A stretch of DNA of 64,000 nt from Arenimonas fontis (GCF_008386465.1 NZ_VUOD01000003.1:124001-188000); one strand, 5' to 3'. Counted from the stretch's first letter, positions 7,848 to 19,271 are shown. Made by a program: numbers and translations. Notes: a model not told the origin generated them from the sequence alone.

Positions 7848-9140
7848 ATGATTTCCAGCATCTTCTTCGGCCTGTTCGGACTGGCCGTCCTGATCGGTAT
7901 CGCCTGGCTGTTTTCCGGCAACCGGCGGGCCGTGGACTGGCGGCTGGTGCTCACCGGCGTGGCCCTGCAGGTCGGCTTCGCCGCCCTGGTGCTGGTGGTG
8001 CCAGGCGGTCGCGAGGTATTCGACTGGCTGGGCCACGGCTTCGTGAAGATCCTGGCCTTCGTCAACGAAGGCTCGAAGTTCATCTTCGGCGGCCTGATGG
8101 ACACCGACACCTACGGCTTCATCTTCGCCTTCCAGGTACTGCCGACCATCATCTTCTTCGCCTCGTTGATGGGCGTGCTCTACCACCTGGGCGTGATGCA
8201 GGCGATCGTGCGGGCCATGGCCTGGGCAATCACCAAGGTGATGCGCGTTTCCGGTGCCGAGACCACCAGCGTCTGCGCCAGCGTCTTCATCGGCCAGACC
8301 GAGGCGCCGCTGACGGTGCGTCCCTACATCGCCCGCATGACCGAGTCGGAACTGCTGACCATGATGATCGGCGGCATGGCCCACATCGCCGGCGGCGTGC
8401 TGGCGGCCTACGTCGGCATGCTCGGCGGCGGCGACCCGGAACAGCAGGCCTTCTTCGCCAAGCACTTGCTGGCGGCCTCGATCATGGCCGCGCCGGCCAC
8501 CCTGGTGATCGCCAAGCTGCTGGTGCCCGAAACCGGCGAGCCGCTGACCCGCGGCACCGTGCGCATGGAAGTGGAGAAGACCACCAGCAACGTCATCGAC
8601 GCTGCCGCCGCCGGCGCCGCCGACGGCCTGCGCCTGGCCCTGAACATCGGCGCCATGCTGCTGGCCTTCATCGCCCTGATCGCGCTGATCAACTGGCCGC
8701 TGACCTGGATCGGCGAGGTGACCGGCCTGCAGGCCGTGCTCGGCAAGCCCACCGACCTTGCCACCCTGTTCGGCTACCTGCTGGCGCCGATCGCCTGGGT
8801 GATCGGCGTGCCCTGGCAGGACGCCACCACGGTCGGTTCGCTGATCGGCCAGAAGGTGGTGATCAACGAGTTCGTCGCCTACCTGCAGCTGGCCGACATC
8901 GTCAACGGCCGCGTCGACGGCGTCGAGCTGAGCGAGCAGGGCCGGCTGATCGCCACCTACGCGCTCTGCGGCTTCGCCAACTTCAGTTCGATCGCCATCC
9001 AGATCGGCGGCATCGGCGGCCTGGCCCCGAACCGGCGCCAGGACCTCGCCCGCTTCGGCCTGCGGGCGGTGCTGGGCGGTTCGCTGGCCACCTTCATGAC
9101 CGCCACGATCGCCGGTGTGCTGACCAGCCTGGGAGCCTGA
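7848..9140 (+). CDS. concentrative nucleoside transporter (NupC/CNT family)
   Basis: Inner membrane nucleoside:cation symporter of 430 residues. Family signatures are visible: the core helices with QVLPTIIFFASLMGVLYHLG (about 96-115), the GAETTSVCASVFIGQTEAPL segment of re-entrant loop one, and ELLTMMIGGMAHIAGGVLAA. The C-terminal part has NEFVAYLQL and ALCGFANFSSIAIQIGGIGG, which include the second substrate motif. Length is typical for CNT proteins. The ribokinase gene follows four bases after the stop, so nucleoside uptake and ribose salvage are probably co-expressed. Confidence 0.95.
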   Translation: MISSIFFGLFGLAVLIGIAWLFSGNRRAVDWRLVLTGVALQVGFAALVLVVPGGREVFDWLGHGFVKILAFVNEGSKFIFGGLMDTDTYGFIFAFQVLPTIIFFASLMGVLYHLGVMQAIVRAMAWAITKVMRVSGAETTSVCASVFIGQTEAPLTVRPYIARMTESELLTMMIGGMAHIAGGVLAAYVGMLGGGDPEQQAFFAKHLLAASIMAAPATLVIAKLLVPETGEPLTRGTVRMEVEKTTSNVIDAAAAGAADGLRLALNIGAMLLAFIALIALINWPLTWIGEVTGLQAVLGKPTDLATLFGYLLAPIAWVIGVPWQDATTVGSLIGQKVVINEFVAYLQLADIVNGRVDGVELSEQGRLIATYALCGFANFSSIAIQIGGIGGLAPNRRQDLARFGLRAVLGGSLATFMTATIAGVLTSLGA

Positions 9141-9144
9141 AGGC

Positions 9145-10098
9145 ATGGGCGGGCGGGTGCTGGTGGTCGGGTCCTACAACCAGGACCACGTCTGGAGCAC
9201 CGACGCCCTGCCCGCCCCCGGCGCCACCCGTCTTGGCCGCTACGCCACCGGCCCGGGTGGCAAGGGCTTCAACCAGGCCGTGGCCGCCGCCCGCGCCGGC
9301 GCCAATACCGTCTTCATCGCCGCCCTGGGTGACGATGCCGCGGCCGCGCAGGCGCGTCGCCTGGCCACCGCCGACGGCATCGATCTGCGCGACCAGGTCT
9401 GCCCCGGGCTCGCCACCGGCTGCGCCGGCATCTACGTGGATGCCGACGGCCGCAACATGATCCTGGTGGCGCCTGGCGCGAACGCGGCGCTGTCGGCGGA
9501 TTTCGTTCTGGCCCAGCAGGATGCGCTGGACAGCGCCGGGGTTCTGCTGGCGCAGCTGGAAGTGGCGCCGGAAGCGGTGCTTGCGGCGCTGCAGGCTGGG
9601 CGGGAACGCGGTGCCCTGACCCTGCTCAATCCCGCACCCGCCGACGCGCCGACCAGCGCCGCCCTGCTGCAGGCCGCCGACCTGCTGACGCCCAACGAAA
9701 CCGAGTTCGCCGCCCTGCTCGCCCGCCACGCCGGCCGCGAACTCGCGGCGGAGCAACTGGCAACGCTGGACGAGGGGGCGCTGCACGATGCCTGTCGCGC
9801 CCTTGCGCCCCAGGCCAGCGTGGTGCTGACCCTGGGCGCCGATGGCGCCTTCGTCTCGCACGGCCATCACCGTCATGGCGACACGCGCGGGTACTACCGC
9901 GCGCCGGCCGCGCCCGCCGACACCGTGGACACGACCGGTGCCGGCGATGCCTTCAGCGGCGCCCTGGCCGCCGCCCTGGCCGGCGGCATGACGCCCTTCG
10001 CCGAAGCGGTCGCCTTCGCCAACCGCTACGCCGCCCGTTCCACCGAGCGTGCCGGCGCCGCCCTGGCCATGCCGCGCCTGGACGAGTTGGACGGCTGA
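9145..10098 (+). CDS. rbsK: ribokinase (PfkB family)
   Basis: Cytoplasmic sugar kinase of 317 residues that phosphorylates ribose at O5. The N-terminal PfkB signature GPGGKGFNQAVAAARAGA (about 32-49) and the C-terminal DTTGAGDAFSGALAAAL (anion hole and catalytic Asp, about 255-271) are both present, with NETEF before the nucleotide site. Gene order with the CNT transporter suggests use of ribose released from imported nucleosides. A related specificity, such as inosine or deoxyribose kinase, cannot be excluded from sequence alone. Confidence 0.88.
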   Translation: MGGRVLVVGSYNQDHVWSTDALPAPGATRLGRYATGPGGKGFNQAVAAARAGANTVFIAALGDDAAAAQARRLATADGIDLRDQVCPGLATGCAGIYVDADGRNMILVAPGANAALSADFVLAQQDALDSAGVLLAQLEVAPEAVLAALQAGRERGALTLLNPAPADAPTSAALLQAADLLTPNETEFAALLARHAGRELAAEQLATLDEGALHDACRALAPQASVVLTLGADGAFVSHGHHRHGDTRGYYRAPAAPADTVDTTGAGDAFSGALAAALAGGMTPFAEAVAFANRYAARSTERAGAALAMPRLDELDG

Positions 10099-10179
10099 GC
10101 GCTGCGGCGTTCGACCCCCGGCAACACCGCCGCTCCCGGCCTGGCATGGCGACCGCCCGGCGCAGACGGCCGCGGCCGG

Positions 10180-10185
10180 TACAAT
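10180..10185 (+). promoter_or_regulatory. -10 element, predicted leaderless dusB transcript
   Basis: TACAAT ends seven bases before the dusB ATG and there is no Shine-Dalgarno between them, so transcription would start at or beside the A of the ATG. Confidence 0.55.
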
Positions 10186-10192
10186 GCCGGCC

Positions 10193-11191
10193 ATGCGCAT
10201 CGGCCCCTACCCGATCGAGCCGCGCGTGCTGCTGGCGCCGATGGCCGGCGTCACCGACAAGCCGTTCCGGCTGCTGTGCAAGCGGCTGGGTGCCGGCCTG
10301 TGCGTGTCGGAGATGACCACGTCGGACCCGCGCTTCTGGAACACCCGCAAGTCCCAGCGCCGCATGGACCACGCCGGCGAACCGGACCCGGTCAGCGTGC
10401 AGATCGCCGGCACCGTGCCCGAGGTGATGGCCGAGGCGGCGAAGTACAACGTGGACCACGGCGCCCGCATCATCGACATCAACATGGGCTGCCCGGCCAA
10501 GAAGGTGTGCAATGCCTGGGCCGGCTCGGCGCTGATGCGCGACGAGGCACTGGTGGCGCGCATACTCGAGGCGGTGGTGAAGGCCGTGGACGTGCCGGTG
10601 ACCCTGAAGATCCGCACCGGCTGGGCCCCCGACCGCAAGAACGCCCTGGCCATCGCCCGCATCGCCGAGGCCAGCGGCATCGCCGCCCTGGCCATCCACG
10701 GGCGCACCCGCGACCAGATGTACACCGGCCAGGCCGAGTACGACACCATCGCCGAGGTGAAGGCGGCGCTGCGCATCCCGGTGATCGCCAACGGCGACGT
10801 GGATTCGCCGGAGAAGGCCGAGCAGGTGCTGCGCCGGACCGGCGCCGACGCGGTGATGGTCGGCCGCGCCGCCCAGGGCCGGCCCTGGATATTCCGCGCC
10901 ATTGCCCGTTACCTGGCCACCGGCGAGCGCCTGCCCGAACCCGGCCTGGCCGAGGTGCGCGACATCCTGCTCGGCCACTTGCAGGCGCTGCACGCCTTTT
11001 ACGGCGAGGAGCAGGGCGTGCGCATCGCCCGCAAGCACCTGGGCTGGTACGCGAGGGACCGGCCCGAGAACGCCGCCTTCCGCGCCGTGGTCAATCGGGC
11101 CGGGGACGCGGAAAGCCAGCTGCGCCTGACCCGCGACTACTTCGACGCGCTGCTGGCCGGTGTCCCACCTGACTTCGCCGCCGCGGCCTGA
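10193..11191 (+). CDS. dusB: tRNA-dihydrouridine synthase DusB
   Basis: FMN enzyme of 332 residues that reduces uridine to dihydrouridine in the D loop of tRNAs. It begins with LLAPMAGVTDKPFR (FMN phosphate loop), has the catalytic cysteine in INMGCPAKKVCN (about residue 100), the RTGW and HGRTRDQMYTG segments, and GADAVMVGRAAQGRPW near the end of the barrel. IGPYPIEPRVLLAPMAGVTD at the N terminus is characteristic of DusB. The 10193 ATG is chosen because it gives this N terminus and sits at the predicted transcription start. Its 3' end overlaps the convergent membrane hydrolase gene by 55 bases. Confidence 0.95.
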   Translation: MRIGPYPIEPRVLLAPMAGVTDKPFRLLCKRLGAGLCVSEMTTSDPRFWNTRKSQRRMDHAGEPDPVSVQIAGTVPEVMAEAAKYNVDHGARIIDINMGCPAKKVCNAWAGSALMRDEALVARILEAVVKAVDVPVTLKIRTGWAPDRKNALAIARIAEASGIAALAIHGRTRDQMYTGQAEYDTIAEVKAALRIPVIANGDVDSPEKAEQVLRRTGADAVMVGRAAQGRPWIFRAIARYLATGERLPEPGLAEVRDILLGHLQALHAFYGEEQGVRIARKHLGWYARDRPENAAFRAVVNRAGDAESQLRLTRDYFDALLAGVPPDFAAAA

Positions 11192-12270
11192 GCGACCGGC
11201 GCTGCCCGGTTCCGCTCCACGGCCCGATCCGTCGGCACTGCCCGGCCCTGCGCCGCCGACGGACCCGCCGGCGCCGTCCAGATCCGCTGCCACATCCACG
11301 CCAGACGCCGGCGCGCCTGCCAGGGCCAGGCCAGCCGCTCCGGCCGGATTTCCCGCCAACGCTCGCCATCCCATCGCGCCACTGCGAAATTGAAGCTGTA
11401 GTCGGGCTCGGCACCCATGCGCAGGTCGCTGAGCACCAGCCTGTCCTCGCGCAACTGCGCCTTCATGAAGCCGCGGTTGAACCAGCGCAGCCGGGCCACC
11501 GCCGGGTAGTCGGCCACCGCCGCCAGCGCCGCCGCGTCCGAGGGGTACGACCGGAACTGCATCGGCCCGCGGTCGGCCACCAGCGACCGCTCGCCTTCCA
11601 GGAAGCCCGAGGGCGTCATCACCACCACCCGCCAGAGGAGGGTGTTGAAGGGCATGGGCACGGAGAAGCGCGGCGCCTGCTCCAGGCCGGTGCCGGCCAG
11701 GCTGCGTTCCACTTCGCGCTCCACCAGGGCCTTGGCCGCCAGTGACCAACCCAGGTAGGCCGTGCTCAGCGCCAGGCCGAGCGCCAGCGCCGTACGGGCC
11801 GAAGGCCGCGCACCCGCCGCCAGCGCCCATGCGAAGGCCAGCAGCAGTGGCAGCGTGTACAGCGGATCGATGATGAAGAGGCTGGACCACATCGCCGGCG
11901 GCAGCGGCAGCGGCCAGAACAGCTGGGTGCCGTAAACGGTGAAGGCGTCCAGCAGCGGATGGGTGAGCAGGGCCAGGGCGATCGCCGCCAGCCAGGCGCG
12001 CGGCGCCTCGGCCACACGGCCGCCGCGGCGCCGGTACCAGGCCCAGAGCAACCAGGCCAGCGGCGCCAGCACCAACAGCGAATGCGAGGGGCCGCGGTGC
12101 CAGGTCATGTGGGTCACCGGATCCAGGTCCAGCAGCCACATCGGCACGGAATCCAGGTCGGGCAAGGTGCCGAGCACGGCGCCGGCACCCAGGGCGGCGC
12201 GCCGGTGGCCGGCCGGAACGCAGGCAGCGGCGACGCTGCCGCCGAGCAGGATCTGGGTCAGCGAATCCAT
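11137..12270 (-). CDS. YdjM-like inner membrane metal-dependent hydrolase (DUF457)
   Basis: A 377-residue membrane protein. The N terminus MDSLTQILLGGSVAAA followed by HRRAALGAGAVLGTLPDLD and HMTWHRGPSHSLLVL is the LexA-regulated YdjM-type signature, with His and Asp residues (HR, PDLD, HRGPSH) as probable metal ligands. About five to six hydrophobic helices fill the first 200 residues; the second half is soluble. The last 45 residues are Ala/Pro/Arg low complexity and run antisense across the dusB 3' end, which looks like a lost original stop. Substrate unknown. TAGGAT lies six bases before the ATG with no Shine-Dalgarno. Confidence 0.84.
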   Translation of the reverse strand: MDSLTQILLGGSVAAACVPAGHRRAALGAGAVLGTLPDLDSVPMWLLDLDPVTHMTWHRGPSHSLLVLAPLAWLLWAWYRRRGGRVAEAPRAWLAAIALALLTHPLLDAFTVYGTQLFWPLPLPPAMWSSLFIIDPLYTLPLLLAFAWALAAGARPSARTALALGLALSTAYLGWSLAAKALVEREVERSLAGTGLEQAPRFSVPMPFNTLLWRVVVMTPSGFLEGERSLVADRGPMQFRSYPSDAAALAAVADYPAVARLRWFNRGFMKAQLREDRLVLSDLRMGAEPDYSFNFAVARWDGERWREIRPERLAWPWQARRRLAWMWQRIWTAPAGPSAAQGRAVPTDRAVERNRAAPVAQAAAAKSGGTPASSASK

Positions 12271-12375
12271 GCCCGCATCCTAAACCGGTCGGGCGTGAGG
12301 GAAGGCGCAAGATCCGGATGGCCGGCCCGCCGCCACCGGTGCAGGCTGGGTCCACGCCCCACGAGGACCACGACC

Positions 12376-12864
12376 ATGAAGATCCGCATCCGCGGCCTGT
12401 CCCCCGAACCCTTCCGCGCCTTGCTCGATGCCCCGCGCGATCGCCCCCCGGCACCACGCGCCGTCTGGCGAACGGTGAACGCCATGCCGGGTTTCCCCTG
12501 CCGGATAAGCCTGGCGGACGCCGAGCCAGGGGAAACAGTGCTGCTGACCAATTACCTGCACCAGCCCGCCGACACGCCGTTCCAGGCCAGCCACGCCATC
12601 TACCTGCGCCCGGGGGCGGCACGCTGGGATTCGCTGGACGAATTGCCGCCGGTATTCCTGAACCGGCCAACGCTGGCGCTGCGCGCTTTCGATCGCAAGG
12701 GCTGGTTGCGCGGGGCCGTGCTGACGGCGAACACCGACCTGCTCGACACGGCCCGCGAATTGCTGTCCGAGCCCAAGGTCGCCTACCTGCACGCACACTA
12801 TCCCGCCCTGGGTTGCTACGCCGCCTGGGTCGGTCGCGCCGACGAGGACGATCAGGCCGCCTGA
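12376..12864 (+). CDS. DUF1203 family protein
   Basis: Small cytoplasmic protein of 162 residues. I recognise the DUF1203 family from the N-terminal RIRGLSPEPFRALL, the central PGFPCRISLADAEPGE, LLTNYLHQ, and the C-terminal AYLHAHYPALGCYAAWVGR. Members are short, widespread in proteobacteria and actinobacteria, and without a known reaction. The ATG at 12376 follows GAGGA by about ten bases. It is divergent from the YdjM-like gene and its end overlaps the convergent phosphoesterase gene by 13 bases. Nothing in the neighbourhood fixes a role. Confidence 0.85.
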   Translation: MKIRIRGLSPEPFRALLDAPRDRPPAPRAVWRTVNAMPGFPCRISLADAEPGETVLLTNYLHQPADTPFQASHAIYLRPGAARWDSLDELPPVFLNRPTLALRAFDRKGWLRGAVLTANTDLLDTARELLSEPKVAYLHAHYPALGCYAAWVGRADEDDQAA

Positions 12865-13649
12865 ACCAGCGCCGGTGGCGCCGGCCGGGCCGGCAGCGCC
12901 GCCAGCTCGCTGCCGTCATGGCGCAGCAGCAGCAAGCGGCCCGTGGGATCCTCGACCAGGGCGCTCAGGCTCTCCACCCAGTCGCCGTCGTTGGCGTAGA
13001 CCAGGCCTTCGCGCTCGAACAGGGCCGGCCGGTGGATGTGCCCGCAGACGATGCCGTCCAGGCCACGCCGACGGGCATCGTCCAGACCGGCCTGGACGAA
13101 GCGCTGGATGTAGCGCTCGGCGGCACCGCTGCGGCGCTTGAGGAAATCGGCCAGCGACCAGTAGCGCAGCCCCAACCGGCGCCGGACCCGATTGGTCATG
13201 CGGTTGCCGGCCAGGATGCGTTCGTAAAGCCAGTCGCCGAAACGCTCCTGGAAGCCGCCAAACTGGGTCAGGCTGTCGTAGTCGTCGCCATGGGTGACCA
13301 GCAGGCGCCGGCCGTCGGCCAGCGTGTGCAGCGCGCGCCGGCGCAGGCACAGGCGCGGTAGTGCCAGGCCACAGAAGCCGCGCAGCGGCCGGTCGTGGTT
13401 GCCCGGGACATAGACCAGCTCGGTGCCGCCGCGGGCTAGGGCATGCAGGGCATCCACCGCCCGCTGCTGGGCCGGCCCCCACACCGCGCGCCGCTGCGCC
13501 AGCCACCACAGGTCCACGATGTCGCCAACCAGGTACAGGCGCCGCACCCGCAGCCGGCCGAGGAATTCCGCCAGCTCGGCGGCGTGACAGTGGCCGGAAC
13601 CCAGATGCAGGTCGGAGAGGAAGGCGGCCCGGTGCGCGGCCGCGGCCAT
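12852..13649 (-). CDS. LpxH-like metallophosphoesterase (UDP-2,3-diacylglucosamine diphosphatase family)
   Basis: Binuclear-metal phosphoesterase of 265 residues. The five blocks are complete: FLSDLHLGSGH (about 9-19), GDIVDLW, VPGNHDRPL, THGDDYD and CGHIHRP. The spacing resembles LpxH and its YbbF-like relatives, which cut UDP-diacylglucosamine to lipid X in lipid A synthesis. A paralogue with another lipid substrate is equally possible. The start lies one base after the stop of the upstream ornithine-lipid synthase gene (TGA-G-ATG), so translation should be coupled; this hints at a lipid-related substrate. Confidence 0.82.
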   Translation of the reverse strand: MAAAAHRAAFLSDLHLGSGHCHAAELAEFLGRLRVRRLYLVGDIVDLWWLAQRRAVWGPAQQRAVDALHALARGGTELVYVPGNHDRPLRGFCGLALPRLCLRRRALHTLADGRRLLVTHGDDYDSLTQFGGFQERFGDWLYERILAGNRMTNRVRRRLGLRYWSLADFLKRRSGAAERYIQRFVQAGLDDARRRGLDGIVCGHIHRPALFEREGLVYANDGDWVESLSALVEDPTGRLLLLRHDGSELAALPARPAPPALVQAA

Positions 13650-13650
13650 C

Positions 13651-15375
13651 TCAGGCAGCCTCCGGCCGGGCCAGGGTCGGCACTGCCGCGCCGGTCAGAT
13701 AACGTTCGCGCTTGCGCGGCCGGATCCGTGCCAGATCCAGTTCGACCAGCCCGTCGACGGAGTTGCTGAATTCCGGGTCGACGCCGAAGGCCAGAAAGCG
13801 CGCGCCGCCCGGTTCGCACAACTCGGTGTATTGCTTGTACAGGGTCGGCACGCGGGCGCCGAGCGCGCCGAGGTTGTCCTTGAGCAGCCGGAACGCAGCC
13901 TCGGCATCGAGTTCGCCGAAAGCCGGCGGCGTCGCCAGGAAACGGAAGGGCCGCAGCGCCCGCACCGGCGATTCCGGCACGCCGTGGTAGCGCTGGTAAT
14001 AGGCCACCAGCTGCTCGCGGGCGGCGATCGGCAGCGCCGCGCTGATGGACACCGGACCGAACAGGTAACGGATCTCCGGGTGCCGGCGCAGGTAGGCGCC
14101 GATACCCAGCCACAGGTAGTCCAGGCTGCGGCCGCCCTGGTAGGCAGGCGCGACGAAACTGCGGCCCAGCTCCATGCCCTGGGCCAGGCGCGGCAGCAGC
14201 TCGCAGGGATAACGGAACAGCGAGGCGGTGTAGAAGCCGTCCAGGCCGCGTTCGGCCAGTACCCGCTCGCCGAGGGCCACGCGGTAGGCGCCCGCGACCT
14301 CCAGCCGCTCGGGATCCCACAGCACGATGTGCTCGTACCAGCTGTCCCAGGCGTCCACGTCCAGACGCTTGCCGGTACCCTCGCCCACGGCCCGGAAACT
14401 CAGCTCCCGCAACCGGCCCAGCTCGCGCAGCAGGGCCGAATCGCTGGCCAGCGGGCCGGCGTGGATGCGCTTGCCGTCCGGGGTCTGGCCCAGGAGGGGG
14501 AGCTCGGCCAGTTCCCGCAGCAGGGCCCGGCGGTCCACGGCGTGGATCAGCGGTTCGGGTTCGTGGGCGCCGGCTTCGCGACGGGTGCCGATCGCATACA
14601 GGGCCTCGCGCACCGCCACCAGCGCCCGTTCGGCTGGCAACTGTTCCGGTACCCGTTGCGGCCGGCCGACACGCAATTCGATGCGGGCGCGGCGGCGGGC
14701 GAACAGCTCCCGCGGCAACAGCGCGGTGCCGGCGGGCGGACACAGCGCCGCCGCGCCGTAAAACAGGGCCGAGTTGCGGGCCAGCACCCGTACCGGCAGC
14801 ACCGGCGCGCCGGTGGCACGGGCGAAGTTGACGAAGCCGCGGCGCCAGCGGCCGTCGCGCAGGCCGCGCAGGCCAAGGCGCGAGACCGCCCCGGCCGGGA
14901 ATACCACCACGCACTCCTCGCGTTCCAGGGCCGCGCGGACGGCATCCAGGCTTTCCGGCGTCGGTCGGCCACCGAGGATGCGCAGCGGCAGCAACTGGCC
15001 GCGCAGTGGCTCCACCGCATCCAGCAGGTCATTGGCCAGGATGCGCACGTCCCGGCGGACGCCGAGCAGGAAATGCAGCAAGGCCAGCGCGTCCAGGGCA
15101 CCGGAGGGATGGTTGGCGACGACCAGCAGACGACCGGTCTCCGGCACCCGCTCGCGCTCGACCTGGTCCACGCTGTAGCGCACGTCCAGATAGGCCAGCG
15201 CCGCCTCGATGAAGGCGCGGCCCTTGAGGTGGGCGTGTTCGTCCAGGAAGGCCTCGATCTCGCCGAGGCGGGCGATGCGGCCCAGACCGCGAAGCAGCGG
15301 CCGGGCCAGGCGGGCGCGCCGGCCCTGGAACCAGCGGGGATAACGTTCGGCCAGTCGGCGCTCGAGATCGATCAT
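13651..15375 (-). CDS. olsF: bifunctional ornithine lipid synthase (OlsF-like acyltransferase fusion)
   Basis: A 574-residue two-domain protein. The N-terminal half is a PlsC-type O-acyltransferase with the NHPSGALDAL catalytic block (about residue 93) and VVFPAGAVSRLG. The C-terminal half is a GNAT/hemolysin-like N-acyltransferase, with YEHIVLWDPERLEVAGAYR and GRSFVAPAYQGGRSLDYLWL. This order matches OlsF, which makes lyso-ornithine lipid with the C-terminal domain and adds the second acyl chain with the N-terminal one. Ornithine lipids replace phospholipids under phosphate stress in some bacteria. The start MIDLERR is chosen because sequence before it is not family-like; an ATG nine codons upstream exists. 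Confidence 0.8.
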   Translation of the reverse strand: MIDLERRLAERYPRWFQGRRARLARPLLRGLGRIARLGEIEAFLDEHAHLKGRAFIEAALAYLDVRYSVDQVERERVPETGRLLVVANHPSGALDALALLHFLLGVRRDVRILANDLLDAVEPLRGQLLPLRILGGRPTPESLDAVRAALEREECVVVFPAGAVSRLGLRGLRDGRWRRGFVNFARATGAPVLPVRVLARNSALFYGAAALCPPAGTALLPRELFARRRARIELRVGRPQRVPEQLPAERALVAVREALYAIGTRREAGAHEPEPLIHAVDRRALLRELAELPLLGQTPDGKRIHAGPLASDSALLRELGRLRELSFRAVGEGTGKRLDVDAWDSWYEHIVLWDPERLEVAGAYRVALGERVLAERGLDGFYTASLFRYPCELLPRLAQGMELGRSFVAPAYQGGRSLDYLWLGIGAYLRRHPEIRYLFGPVSISAALPIAAREQLVAYYQRYHGVPESPVRALRPFRFLATPPAFGELDAEAAFRLLKDNLGALGARVPTLYKQYTELCEPGGARFLAFGVDPEFSNSVDGLVELDLARIRPRKRERYLTGAAVPTLARPEAA

Positions 15376-15489
15376 GGGGCCCCCGGTCTGCGGCGTCGCC
15401 ACACAGGGTGGCGGCGCCTGCTTGCAGACCGGTTACCCGCAGGCGTCAGGCCGGTGACAGGCCGGGCCGGCGCCAAGCCCGTCCGCGGT

Positions 15490-16077
15490 TCAGCGGGCGG
15501 CGACCGCCTCGACGAAATCGATCACCAGGGCCACGCGGCGGTTGGCCAGACCCGCTTCGCCGGTGGCGCCGACACGGATCTGCCGGTTGCGGTCCTCGCC
15601 GTAGCTGACCGCGCGCACCTGCCCGGCCGACAGGCCCTGGCCGACCAGGTAGTCGCGCACCGCTTCGGCCCGGCGCTGGCCCAGGCGCTTGTTGTAGGCA
15701 GCCGGACCGGACGGGTCGGCGAAGCCCTCCACTGTCACCACCACGCCGGGGTGGTGCTCGCGGATCACCCGGGCGAAGTCGTCCAGCATGGGCTTGTCGG
15801 CATCGCGCAGGGTGGCGTCGTCCACCGCGAAATGGGCGGTGGTCTCGACGTGCAGGCGGCCCTCGAGCTGGGCGATCCTGGCGTCGTACCGGCCGAAGCG
15901 CTCTTCCATCATGGCCTGCAGCCGGTCCAGCCGTTGCTGCTGTTGCTGGTCGGCGGAACGCAGCTCGGCGATGGCGGCGTCGAACTCGTCGCGCTTGACG
16001 TAGCCGGCACAGCCGGCCAGCCCGACGATGACGGCGGCGGTGGCAAGGTGACGCAGGATGGGCATCCGGGTTCGCAT
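15490..16077 (-). CDS. OmpA/Pal-type peptidoglycan-binding lipoprotein
   Basis: A 195-residue outer membrane lipoprotein. The signal peptide ends in the lipobox GLAGC (cysteine about residue 23). A coiled coil follows, rich in Gln and Arg (about 30-75, with RSADQQQQQRLDRLQAMMEE). The OmpA C-like domain (about 85-190) carries VTVEGFADPSGPAAYNKRLGQ and the Arg-rich RRAEAVRDYL, which bind diaminopimelate in peptidoglycan. It is probably a cell-envelope tether. Start chosen because AGGAGG lies nine bases before this ATG. It is not the tol-pal Pal by context. Confidence 0.88.
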   Translation of the reverse strand: MRTRMPILRHLATAAVIVGLAGCAGYVKRDEFDAAIAELRSADQQQQQRLDRLQAMMEERFGRYDARIAQLEGRLHVETTAHFAVDDATLRDADKPMLDDFARVIREHHPGVVVTVEGFADPSGPAAYNKRLGQRRAEAVRDYLVGQGLSAGQVRAVSYGEDRNRQIRVGATGEAGLANRRVALVIDFVEAVAAR

Positions 16078-16389
16078 CAGGCGTTTCCTCCTGGTTGATG
16101 CGCCGGGCCGGTTCGGCAGTGGTGCGGGCCCGGCGGGGGACGAAGGCTGCACACTGCAAGCGGACGGTAACCCCATTGGCCGGGTCGTTCAAAACTCCGG
16201 ACGCTGCATCGCGGCGCCGCAACGACGGACCGGCGGTCGCCATCCCGCGAAACCCGGCCGTTGCGCCTGTTCCGGGCGGCTTAACGAGCCTGCAACGCCC
16301 CTGCCGCGAGGATGCAGGGATGGCCCCTGGGGTGTATCATGCGCGCCCTCGAATCATCCTTTCATCGCAATCAAGGGATATAAGAAACG
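16078..16389. other. intergenic region between the OmpA lipoprotein and metK
   Basis: The region carries divergent upstream sequence. A possible -10 TATCAT lies at 16335-16340 for metK, and the metK operator-like element is at 16361-16384. The 150 bases nearest the OmpA gene hold its AGGAGG site. I saw no further gene or RNA fold. Confidence 0.5.
16361..16384 (+). promoter_or_regulatory. methionine-gene operator-like element before metK
   Basis: The element begins TTCATC and ends AGGGATATAAG. It matches the element before metF (20045-20068) at 17 of 24 positions without gaps, including TTCATC and GGATATA. It lies 5-29 bases before the metK ATG. A shared repressor of methionine-cycle genes is inferred; ArsR-type SahR/SamR regulators have been proposed for such genes in proteobacteria, but I cannot assign the protein. 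Confidence 0.5.
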
Positions 16390-17604
<1,215 letters not shown>

Positions 17605-17611
17605 CACAGGA

Positions 17612-17637
17612 GGCCGGGGGTATAATCGCCCCCGGCC
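17612..17637 (+). promoter_or_regulatory. -10 of ahcY inside a perfect palindrome
   Basis: TATAAT at 17621-17626 is the probable -10 of the ahcY leader. It sits in the loop of a nine-base perfect inverted repeat, GGCCGGGGG (17612-17620) and CCCCCGGCC (17629-17637). As RNA this could also act as the metK 3' hairpin, since metK stops at 17604, but no T run follows. No good -35 was found. Confidence 0.6.
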
Positions 17638-17652
17638 CGCAAGGCCCACCCC

Positions 17653-17742
17653 ACCGAGGGGCGCTGCAAGCCCGGCCCGTGCAATGCGGATCCGCCGGGA
17701 TCAGGCTCGGTCCGGGGTTTCCCGTATCAACGGCGCCCGTTA
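17653..17742 (+). promoter_or_regulatory. S-adenosylhomocysteine (SAH) riboswitch
   Basis: The aptamer core is clear: CCGAGGGGCGCTGCAAG near the 5' end, CAGGCTCGG at 17702-17710 that pairs back with CCGAG, and CAACGGCGCCC at 17728-17738 that forms the pseudoknot with GGGCGC. SAH riboswitches switch on SAH-recycling genes when SAH accumulates. The next gene is ahcY, the expected target. The aptamer ends about 50 bases before the start codon. Confidence 0.92.
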
Positions 17743-17794
17743 ACGCGCGAACCGCGGCCCCGGCCCGGCCTCGCCAACCAACGGAGCTCAATCC

Positions 17795-19234
<1,440 letters not shown>

Positions 19235-19271
19235 TGCCGCCGGCGCCGCCTGGCGCCGTATCGGGAACGAC

